Positions 35,376 to 43,554 of a stretch of DNA of 64,000 bases are shown here, piece after piece. How positions within the stretch are numbered: position 1 is the stretch's first letter; each line of letters begins with the position of its first letter. Source of the stretch: Blasia pusilla (Eukaryota; Marchantiophyta; Marchantiopsida; Blasiales); contig CM114274.1 of the NCBI GenBank assembly GCA_050084515.1, positions 2,356,001 through 2,420,000 on the forward strand, in the 5' to 3' direction. The notes beneath the pieces are model-generated. The model had not been told where the DNA came from and did not search any database. It was given only the letters and a program-made list of their open reading frames with translations. The translations under genes and the position numbers were made by a program.

Positions 35376-36824
35376 CTCACAGGTGCAGTGATCGAGCAAT
35401 GGCCAGGAGAGATGGCGACCTTAGCAGCATTTAGCAGTGCCATCACTTGGCCTAGTGATTTGATTGAGGGACATGTCCATGCAAAGGATACTCCTGTTCC
35501 TAACATTTCTATGGAGAGGAGTGTTATGGTAGGTGCATCATTCCGTGGAGGAGAGGTGCCGATGTGGGGCTCGACTGAGGAGCTTCGACAATTGGCATAT
35601 GAGCACGTGCAGACCATGTGGAGCGAGGCGTTTGCACCGGAGCATGACGGGTCTGAGGAAGCCGAGGTAGCAGGGAGTGCTACGATGACACCCTTGGATA
35701 CCACACCCATTGTGTGGTGTACCTCGGAGGAGGGTATTCGAGTGTTAGATCTCTTTGGAGGGATTAGCACCGGGTTAGCTGTTGTTTTGCAGGCAGGAGT
35801 GCGAGTACAGCAGTACCTATATGTGGAGAGTGATGATGTTGCGAGGCGTGTCTCACTACAACATGTGGCGCAGTTACGCCTACGTTTTCCCGACTTATTG
35901 TCTGCGTCTGCAGTACAGGGGTATCAGAGTTCCCTACCGAGGGATATTTCGTTGTTGGGGGCGCAAGACTTAGAGCGGGTAGGGACCATTGATTTGGTCA
36001 TTTTCGGTTGGCCATGTCAGGGCCAATCGAGTGTTGGACGAGGCAGCGGGATGGCTGACACTCGATCCAGGTTGTTTTGGGAGATGTTGAGGGTCTTACG
36101 GTAGTTGCAAGAGCACCGGTCTCATTCTCCAGCCTACATTGTGGAGAATGTGCCGATCTTAGGAGACTCCTGGTCACGGGTGGTGACGAGTGCTCATGAG
36201 GTGCGTGCCTGGATCGGCCCAGCAGTGTTCTTGGATGCGGCGAGTGTAGGTTCTAGAGCCCATCGCCCGCGTCTATGGTGGACCAACTTGGTGCCCCATG
36301 CGGTGTTACAAAGGGCGTATGCGAGAGTGGAGCGCCTCTCCCATTTGTTAGTGGATTCCATTATGGATCCAGGTCGTTGATCACACGCAGTGAGGCACGA
36401 TGATCGACCACCGTTGACTGTGGTCAACAGGGTAGGCAGGCCGCGGGCAGCCTTGCCCACGTTTGTGAGTTTTCCCGCTTCCTATGCATACAAGGAGGCC
36501 GGTCTTGGCTTGGTTTGGGATGACCAAGTTCAGCTGTTAGTGGAGACCAACACCGACGAGAGAGAGCGAGCGATGGGATTTCCCACAGGAGTGACGGCAA
36601 TATCGTCAGTGTCAGAGGCATCACGACGCCATGTCTTGGGTCAGGCGATGGACCTGAACTGCTTGACATGGATCCTCAGCTTGGGAGTGGCTGAGCAGCG
36701 TCGTATGAGATTGCGACAGATCACAACGGTTGCGTTCGTGAGCCCCATGCCTATCGAGACGGTGGAGGCAGTGGCTGGGGGCGAGACCCAAGGAGATCGG
36801 GAGAGACACCCTTGGACTTCTTGA
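35376..36824 (+). pseudogene. DNMT3-like cytosine-5 DNA methyltransferase domain in Pol
   Basis: A full catalytic domain in conventional (not DRM-rearranged) order. Motif I is VLDLFGGISTGLAV (AdoMet binding, about 35741-35782) and motif II VESDD. Motif IV is DLVIFGWPCQGQS (catalytic Cys, about 35990-36031), followed by SRLFWEMLRVL. Motif VI is YIVENV (about 36133), motif VIII VGSRAHRPRLWWTN, then ERAMGFPTGVT and motif X RRHVLGQAMD. The SRLFWE, AHRPRLWW and GFP...LG features resemble DNMT3 more than DNMT1/CMT or bacterial Dcm. Upstream residues 35388-35730 are an unassigned spacer. TAG at 36102 and TGA at 36378 interrupt the domain and TGA at 36822 follows it; with none, it would be one frame with RT. 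An element-encoded enzyme could methylate its own or host DNA. That is inference. Confidence 0.88.
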
Positions 36825-38504
36825 AATGTTTTGCAGGTACGCAAGGAGATGATAGCCACAACATCAAGCGTGGTTTCGGGCACTGCACGTGGAGGAGATC
36901 AGAGTTTGCAGTTGGCTACAGGAGAGCAGCCGAGTGTTGTTGTCCGAGACGGGGTTGCACCATAGCAACCACCGATATCCGCACCGGAGAGTCCTACCGT
37001 AGTCACGATGGAGACTTGGGAGCCAGATATGGGCCCTAAGTTGACAGGAGGAGAGCGGCGCCGAATACATCAGTTCCTTAGGAGTTATAGGAGCTGCTTT
37101 GCGTTTAGCATGGAGGATTTGGGTACGCTGAAGGGACCGGGGATCTGCATTGACTTGTCGAGTGATACGCCGATCTTCTGACGACCCTACAGGTACAGTG
37201 ATATGGAGAGGGCTCTGATTCAGAGTAGGAGCCAGGACTTGGTCAGAGCAAGACTAGTGGAGATGTCGCATGGGGAGTATGCATTTGCCATTGTCATGCC
37301 CGCCAAGAAGGATGTGCATGGCAACTGGATAGATAGGCGGATGTGTGGGGATTACCGACCTATCAATCGGTAGACGAAGTCCGATAGGTATGCCATGCCC
37401 ACCCCTGAGGAGATCTTTGATGCGATTGGTCACGCAAAGATCTTCAGTTCATTGGATTCGCGAGTGGGATACCATCAACTACCTATCAGATTGGAGGACA
37501 TGCAGAAGACGGCATTTTGGGGCATCGATCCTCACGGGAAGGATTGTTTGTACTAGTGGCGGTTCTTACCATTTGGGTTAAAGAACGCCCCGGCTGAGTT
37601 TCAGAGGGTCATGGATAGGATCTTGGCTGGTCTGGATTTTGCTAGGTGTTATATTGATGACATCATAGTCTTTAGCGCCACGGTTGAGGAGCATGAGCGA
37701 CATCTAGAGGAGGTGTTTCGATGATTGCAATTACATGGGCTGAAGCTACATCCAGGCAAGTGCAAGTTCTTCTACGACCAGATTGAGTACTTGGGTCATA
37801 CAATATACCTAGGGGGGCTTGGTGTTCAGCAAACGAAGATAGAGGCTATCTCACGCATTCCACGCCCTACAGATGTGAGCCGGGTTCGTGCAATCATGGG
37901 ATTGGCAAACAGCTATCGGCGATACGTCAAGGGATTCAGTTCGATGGCGAAGCCACTGACCTTGCTGACCAAGGTGGATCACGAGTGGCACTGGGGGGAT
38001 GAGCAGGAGCGAGCATTTTAGTTGCTCAGGGATAGGTTGACGTCTGTGCCCATCTTGAGAAGACCGATCAGGGGGCGTCCTTTCGAGTTGCACACAGATT
38101 GGAGCATGTTGGGGCTTGGAGCGGTGCTCACCTGGCATGATGATGAGGGTAGAGAGTTCGTGGTGGCTTACGCTAGCCGCTCGAACAACGCTACAGAGGC
38201 GAAGTACAGCTTGTATGAGGGTGAGTGCTTGGCTGCGGTGTGCGCTGTCGCGCATTTCAGGTGTTACTTATTCGGCAACCCCTTTACCATCATCACTGAT
38301 CATCAACCATTGAAGTGGTTGATGGATTCCGACAAGCTTATAGGGAAGCTTGCGAGATGGACTCTGTTGTTGTAGGAGTATGATTTTCAGGTGGTACATA
38401 GACCTGGGACGCTCAACCAAGATGCAGATGGGTTGAGTCGTAACCCATGCCCGAGTCAGCAAGATGCAATTGGAGCTTGATGGCATGGAGAGAGTGATGA
38501 GGAG
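36825..38504 (+). pseudogene. Reverse transcriptase and RNase H of the methyltransferase element
   Basis: Same frame as the methyltransferase. RT blocks: RPYRYSDMERALI, GDYRPINR, YAMPTPEEIFDAIGHAKIFS, RFLPFGLKNAPAEFQRVMD and the catalytic CYIDDIIVFS (about 37646-37675). The thumb region has LKLHPGKCKFF and IEYLGHTI. RNase H: FELHTDWSMLGLGAVL (Asp), EGECLAAVCAV (Glu), ITDHQPLKWL (Asp), then DFQVVHRPGTLNQDADGLSR. Stops at 36963, 37179, 37371, 37554, 37722, 38019, 38373 and 38478 are all TAG or TGA. No frameshift. Confidence 0.9.
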
Positions 38505-40082
38505 TTGGTGCCAGGATGGCACGCGTCAGCCTATTTAGGCATGTTGGCTATGGAGAGCCAGAGTGTGGAGACTTCGATGGCGAGCTCTAATAGAGAGTCC
38601 TTGGATCCCGAGGTCAGTGAGGCGACGACAAGTGGCCGAGATATTCATGATGATGGAGTAGTCTTGGAGTACCTTCGTACTGGCAGCGTTGCGAGCACTG
38701 TGGGTGCTAGAGAGCGAGATCGGATCCTACAGCGGGCCAAACGGTTTCGCTGGGAGGGGACACATGTTTTGAGGGTTTGGGAGGATGGCAGAGTACGCGT
38801 AGTGCCGCATCCTTCGCAGAGAGCACGACTAGTGCAGCATGCCCATCATGAGTTGGATCACTTTGGGGTGAAGCAGTCGTACAGCTTGCTCCAGATTCAG
38901 TATTGGTGGCGAGGCATGCAGATTGACGTTCAACAGTTTGTTGCTAGGTGCATGGTGTGTGATCGGGTCCGAGCATCGTTCAATGCTCCGACTCCACAGT
39001 TGCATCCATTGCCGATCATGGGCTTAGGGTATAGATGGAGTTTGGATTTTGCAGGACCTTTGCCTTTGACGGAGCATCACAGTCGTTATGTGTTGGTGAT
39101 GGTCGAGCACTTCTCGAAGTGGATCGAGTTGGTTGCATTGCCTCAAAAAGCGAGTGAGGGAGTAGCTTATGCCTTCCTTGACAGAGTGTTGAGTCATTAT
39201 GGCGCACCGGCTGAGGTGTTGACAGATCAGGGTATCGAGTTTCGCGGTGAGTTCCAGGCCTTGTGTGATCAGGCGCTGATCGACCATCGCACAACTTCAC
39301 GAGATCATCCCGAGGCGGATGGATTAGCGGAGAGAGTTGTGCAGACGGTGAAGAGGAGTTTACGCAAGTATGGCTTGCAGAGAGGGCACCTAGGAGATTG
39401 GGACCTCCAGTTGCCATGGTTGGCGATGGGATACAGATTCAGCAAGCAGACATCCTTAGCGTATTTTTCACCGTACTTGCTACTTTATGGTCGAGAGCCA
39501 GATTTACCTGCGGCCATTCGTCGAGATGTTGGTGAGGTGTTGGAACTTGATGACCTAGATGTATGGGTGCGAGCATGTTCTCAGAGGGCTGAGTTGTTTC
39601 GGAGAGTGATGCCCATGGCGTTCGAGAACTTGGCGATTGCGCAGCATCGAGATACGTTGAGGTATGCGACTATTCGGGGTGGTGGTTATCGACGAAGTAT
39701 CCGGAGGTTTCATCAGGGAGATTATGTCTACTTGCAGCAGACGGCACCAACGACGTTGGATGTGACTGCAGGGCGCACTATCCTGAGAGTGCGTGACGTT
39801 TTGCCATCTGGTGTTCTCTTGTTGGAGGGACGCGATGGTATGGTATGGAAGGACCATGTGCGTAATTGTGCACCATGTCACCTTCCTAACATTGATAGTA
39901 CAGTGAATCCGAGCTTAGCAGTAGTTCTTGTAGGCTTGCGTTGTATGTTGTGTGGTTCTGCCCGTGGTGCGTCCACGATGCTAGTCTATGATGGTTGTTC
40001 AAGAGGTTGGCATATGGCATGTCTGACGCCACCTCTCACCTGGGTTCCTCAGGGACGATGGATGTGTCCCAGATGTACATAG
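38505..40082 (+). CDS. Integrase with C-terminal PHD finger (open 525-codon frame)
   Basis: The last part of Pol, open over 525 codons with no internal stop. Zinc-binding H-H-C-C region: HAHHELDHFG ... WWRGM ... CMVCDR (about 38838-38964). Catalytic core: SLDFAGPL (Asp), LTDQGIEFRGEF (Asp), DGLAERVVQTVKR (Glu). A beta-rich tail follows (HQGDYVYLQQ, TILRVRDVLPSGVLLL). The end is a PHD finger: CMLCG (C1, C2), LVYDGCSRGWHMACL (Tyr in place of C3, then C4, His, C5) and RWMCPRC (C6, C7). Chromoviruses usually carry a chromodomain here; a PHD finger would be an alternative chromatin reader for target choice (inference). The frame is only the 3' part of a Pol that is stopped upstream. Confidence 0.85.
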   Translation: MVPGWHASAYLGMLAMESQSVETSMASSNRESLDPEVSEATTSGRDIHDDGVVLEYLRTGSVASTVGARERDRILQRAKRFRWEGTHVLRVWEDGRVRVVPHPSQRARLVQHAHHELDHFGVKQSYSLLQIQYWWRGMQIDVQQFVARCMVCDRVRASFNAPTPQLHPLPIMGLGYRWSLDFAGPLPLTEHHSRYVLVMVEHFSKWIELVALPQKASEGVAYAFLDRVLSHYGAPAEVLTDQGIEFRGEFQALCDQALIDHRTTSRDHPEADGLAERVVQTVKRSLRKYGLQRGHLGDWDLQLPWLAMGYRFSKQTSLAYFSPYLLLYGREPDLPAAIRRDVGEVLELDDLDVWVRACSQRAELFRRVMPMAFENLAIAQHRDTLRYATIRGGGYRRSIRRFHQGDYVYLQQTAPTTLDVTAGRTILRVRDVLPSGVLLLEGRDGMVWKDHVRNCAPCHLPNIDSTVNPSLAVVLVGLRCMLCGSARGASTMLVYDGCSRGWHMACLTPPLTWVPQGRWMCPRCT

Positions 40083-40259
40083 AGGAGATACTAGATAGGT
40101 TTCGATCCCGACTTTTTCTCTGACATGGATGATAGGAAGGCGACTAACGACGGGGCCACATGAGCATCCGGCCTTCTTGCTCTTAGCGTCCGAGAGATGT
40201 ATGTCATGGTAGGTAGGGATAGATGGCTATCTGGAGTTAGAGAGACCTAACCACCAGTT

Positions 40260-40269
40260 AGGGGGGCGA
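40260..40269 (+). other. Polypurine tract-like run
   Basis: AGGGGGGCGA immediately precedes the extra LTR-end copy (TTGGAGATATTTTGG). In LTR retrotransposons such a run primes plus-strand synthesis next to the 3' LTR. Here full-LTR homology begins ~130 bp later, which is anomalous. Confidence 0.4.
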
Positions 40270-40396
40270 TTGGAGATATTTTGGTACTTCTTGTCTCGTT
40301 GTTTGGATGCCATGAGTTAGCATGGGATCGTGTGTGTTTGTGTGTGTGTTCGGTGACAGCGATGTATGTTGTGTAGCGATGTGTATGCGCACGACA
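40270..40396 (+). repeat. Extra copy of the LTR-B 3' end
   Basis: TTGGAGATATTTTGGTACTT ... TGTATGCGCACGACA, nearly identical to 40916-41042 at the end of the full LTR. It sits upstream of that LTR, separated by GC, and is the part missing from the 5' LTR-like block. Confidence 0.8.
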
Positions 40397-40398
40397 GC

Positions 40399-41042
40399 TG
40401 TCACGTCCTTTAGGATAGATCGGTGAGATCTAGTAGAGCGTCTTCAAGAGTAGTGGAGGACAGGCCTAGGAGGTCGAATGACCTGCTAAGGCCCCGGGAA
40501 ACCTAAGAGAGCAGGTTTCCCCTTTGTTTTGGCTCATTTGGAGCCATATTGAGGAACTTACTATTTCAAGTAAGTACCATTTTGAGTATATGATCGACTT
40601 TCTATTTTTGGTAAGTGGCCTTTGACCTCCTACATCAGGTCAAGAGCCAAAGAGGTGACTTGGGAGAATAGGTTACCATGGAGAGAGCTTGGGAGAGGGG
40701 AGGGGTATATATCCCAAGGAGAGAGAGCTTGAGAGTTCATTCTCTCTTTGGTGAACCTCGTGGCATGAGGCGGCGGAGCTATGGTCTTGCTTGCCTTGTG
40801 AGTGTAACCCAAGCCTCTCATTAGGAGAGTGGGTTTGGTTTGACATGAGAGAGAGTGCACACCTTTGAGAGCTATGGTGTGAGATTGTGTAGAGAGAGAT
40901 TGGATCTTACTTTAATTGGAGATATTTTGGTACTTCTTGTCTCGTTGTTTGGATGCCATGAGTTAGCATGGGATCGTGCGTATTTGTGTGTGTGTTCGGT
41001 GACAGCGATGTTTGTTGTGTAGCGATGTGTATGCGCACGACA
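40399..41042 (+). repeat. 3' LTR, family B (644 bp)
   Basis: TGTCACGTCC...GCGCACGACA, with TG/CA termini. It matches the solo LTR at 9494-10114 end to end (opposite strand) and 32523-33045 over its first 516 bp. A TATATAT core lies at about 40706-40712. Confidence 0.8.
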
Positions 41043-41100
41043 ACCCGCTAATGTTCTGATGTTCCGCTTTGGCACTCGTTTGGTGATGAGGGTCGCGACA

Positions 41101-41212
41101 TGAAGTACATATTTCATAAGGAGATGGATGAGTATGTTATCATCTATATTGATGACATCTTGATCTATTCAAAGTCATGAGAAGAGCACGCTCGACATTA
41201 AATTAAGCGGTG
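41101..41212 (+). pseudogene. Ty3/Gypsy RT fragment, continuation after insertion
   Basis: ATGAAG (Met-Lys) repeats the last codons before the insertion. The frame then reads YIFHKEMDEYVIIYIDDILI, the catalytic YIDD block of the same RT as 31069-31563, and then SKS, a TGA stop and EEHARH. Further on LHAHTKSS resembles the following RT segment before the sequence switches to inverted material. Confidence 0.8.
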
Positions 41213-41299
41213 TTGTCAAAACTTAGAGTGAACAAGTTGCATGCCCACACCAAGAGCTCACCTAATTGCTTCTTCAACTTAGCAAGCTCAACATGATTG

Positions 41300-42350
41300 A
41301 GTTTATGTGGAGCCTTTGAGGGTGGTTGAGATCTTGATATCACCTCTATCTTATGATTGACTGCCCTATCTGGTGGTAATCAATGGGAAGCTCCTTTGTC
41401 AAGAAACCTTCAAATTCCTTCACCACCCTCCTGAGTATTACCGGAAGTTCCCTTGAAGAAGAGTCATGATCTCCATTTTTTTTCTTGTAGTCTCCACTTG
41501 TCTCATGAAGTAGAGAAATCCATCTTCTATCTCCTTTGGACTTACCCTCATAGTAACGTTCACCAACTCCTTTTTCATAGGAACCTTGCAAACGAGGCAC
41601 ACCTCCATCCACTTGCCTTTCACTAAGACACTCAACCTCAGTGATCTTCGTCTAAACTCCACCTCATATGCATCCAAAAGTGTGTTCCCCAAGACTAATT
41701 CTATCTTGTACATGTCGCAAATGGTAAAGTTCTCCTTCAACTCAAATACTCTACAACCAAATGTTAACCCCAAAACTAAATATGAGGTTTGATGAGATTT
41801 TCCTCTAGCAAAGTCCACCCAAATGGGCTTGTCCGCTTGGATGGTTGAAAAAACCAACTCCTCCACTATCCTCTGGCTCAAGAAGAAGTACAAAGCACTT
41901 GTAACAACGAGAAACATCACATTAAGATCACCGATTTGTAACACCACATTGGGTGTTCTCTTGGTGACTTGAAGGGATGTCTCTAGACCTCCCGCCAACA
42001 AATGCTTAGCAGCAAACGCAATCATACTCAGATCATGAACCTTAGGCTTTTAGCACCCCTTGGCCATGTGCCCGAGCGTACCAAAATTGTAGCAAGTTAG
42101 CTTTGGCGTTCCTTAACTTCAGATACGAAGCTTCTTTCCACTTCCTATTGGAGTCCACTCGTTTCGCTACTGGGCTAGGAAAATCTCCCTTGTCTCGCTC
42201 ACCCCCACTCCATGCCCTATTTGATGCCTCTTTGTTCTTCTGTACCTTCGGAAATTCTTTTGCTCTAAGGGTCGTTGGACTTGGATCTCATCGTCCCCAA
42301 TCTGCTCCGCTAGTTTCAAGAGTTCTACACACATCTTTGGCAACTCAAGC
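41300..42350 (-). pseudogene. Ty3/Gypsy Gag-protease fragment, inverted
   Basis: The minus strand encodes a Gag tail (about 42350-42110), a zinc-knuckle relic CYNFGTLGHMAKGC (second Cys is Phe, about 42093-42050), a stop, and then a 195-codon frame (42025-41438). In that frame TSYLVLGLTFGCRVFELKE and VLGNTLLDAYEVEF resemble the post-Gag retropepsin region. The last block, LTKELPIDY, corresponds to the protease-RT linker. It lies head-to-head with plus-strand RT pieces of similar type, so one Gypsy copy was inverted or two copies collided. Confidence 0.65.
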
Positions 42351-42359
42351 ATTCAAACA

Positions 42360-42850
42360 TCGAGAAGAGTGAATTGAGGTTGTGCAAGATCAAGTTCTTG
42401 GGTCCTGTGGTTAGTGTAGATGGATTCATCATATAGATAATGTTAAAGTTATTGGCAAGTGGAAACCTCCCTCTACGTTGAAGGGTATAAGGAGGTTCAT
42501 TGGAGCGGTACAATTTTACTGGACCTATGTGAGAAACTTTTTGGGAATAGAGAGACCTCTTATGGATTGGACTGCAAAGTTTGCCAACACGACATGTACC
42601 CAAGAAGTGAATGAGGCATTCAACCGAGTCAAAGAGATGTTATCCCAGGAGCCAATGCTAAAGCCACCATTGTTCAACAAATTGTTCGAGGTGCACCCAT
42701 TGGATGTTAGTGATTATCCTATTGTAGGAATATTGGTGCATCATGGGAGACTTGTAGCGTACAAGAGCTAGAAGCTTACCAACACTGAACGTAGATGGCC
42801 TACTCATGAGAAAAGAGTTGTTCGAAGTGGTTCATTGCTTGCTTCTCTCA
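42360..42850 (+). pseudogene. Ty3/Gypsy RT thumb / RNase H fragment
   Basis: LRLCKIKFLGPVVSVDGFII, then after a frame change STLKGIRRFIGAVQFYWTYV, NEAFNRVKEMLSQEPML and IVGILVHHGRLVAYKS. This is the end of RT and start of RNase H of a Gypsy element, with stops at the end. Probably the distal part of the RT broken at 31563 and 41212. Confidence 0.8.
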
Positions 42851-43554
42851 CATAACTATGAACGCCATGACATAAGAAGCATGGAAGGTAGTTCAACAAA
42901 GAACAAATGAATTACCTAAGACCTTTCTCTCCCTTCCCCAAATTCTCTTTGCACTCTAAGTCAACCAACCTCTCAATCCTAATTTCCAATAATAAATCAA
43001 AAAACTAAAAAATGTGATGGATGGCTAGGAAGAAAACTTTTATCGGTGGGCTCCACAGTAGTTGTTCATGGACCCGAAACAAACATAATGGAGGTGGGGT
43101 GATAATGGAGCGGTGTGCCCGACGTCGGTTTGGCTAGCAGTTGGATCCCAAATCGAGCAGCCCTGTAAATGGCGTCGGATGGGAGGAAAGTAGCGAGCCA
43201 AAGCAGTGAAATTGAACCGGCGAGTTGTGGCCAAGTGTTGTTCGAAGATTTCGGGGCTGTGGAGTGCTGGAGGAGTGACCTTGGGTCGAGTGTGTGAGGA
43301 ACAGAAGGAGGAGCGGTGCAATTGTCTCACAGCGCGAGGTCACACGGTAGAGGGATGACAGGTGAAGGCACAAGTCGTGGCGATGGAGTCTTCGAGTTGT
43401 ACCGCAGGGGTGTGCCTTGTGCGGCAAGGAGTGAGGGAGCAGCATATGCTAACATCCGCCAGCCCAAGTTTGTCGGTCTTTTTAAGTGAGAGATAGACAT
43501 TGACGGTGATCAAGATTATTCCGAGGGTTCTCAGTGAGGTGGTGTGGCGCCGAG
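42851..43554. other. Upstream region of the KEA-type gene
   Basis: Transition from AT-rich transposon debris to GC-richer DNA near 43.0 kb. It should hold the promoter and 5' UTR of the antiporter gene. I could not assign a TATA box. Open minus-strand frames (43040-43664) overlap the 5' end of the gene and look like chance. Confidence 0.4.

Larger units (their letters stand above)
32523..41042 (+). mobile_element. Ty3/Gypsy-type element encoding a DNMT3-like methyltransferase and a PHD finger
   Basis: Order on the plus strand: LTR-like block (32523-33045), leader, truncated Gag with zinc knuckle, aspartic protease, cytosine methyltransferase, RT, RNase H, integrase, PHD finger (to 40082), polypurine run, an extra copy of the LTR end (40269-40396) and a full LTR (40399-41042). 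Protease-before-RT and RT-RH-INT order is that of Ty3/Gypsy. The Pol frame from 35376 to 40082 is continuous except for eleven stop codons. The Gag capsid is missing, and I see no primer-binding site. The element is dead, but its domain layout is unusually well kept. Confidence 0.9.
31564..41100 (-). mobile_element. Solo LTR family A (copy 2), itself split by a later insertion
   Basis: LTR-A sequence occupies 31564-32522 and 41043-41100, 1017 bp in total. The host sequence shows a 5-bp duplication TGAAG at 31559-31563 and 41101-41105. Minus-strand start is TGTCGCGACCCTCATCACC. The 8.5-kb gap between the halves is the methyltransferase-bearing Gypsy element. The host is a Gypsy reverse transcriptase frame, which rejoins across the insertion. 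Confidence 0.8.

Noticed and set aside
35733-36720. DRM-type (rearranged) or bacterial Dcm-type methyltransferase
   Set aside because: Motif order is conventional I-IV-VI-VIII-X, so not DRM; GWPCQ, SRLFWE and AHRPRLWW fit DNMT3 better than Dcm. A tree would be decisive.
39016-39417. 133-codon minus-strand frame
   Set aside because: Lies antisense to the integrase core and has no domain.
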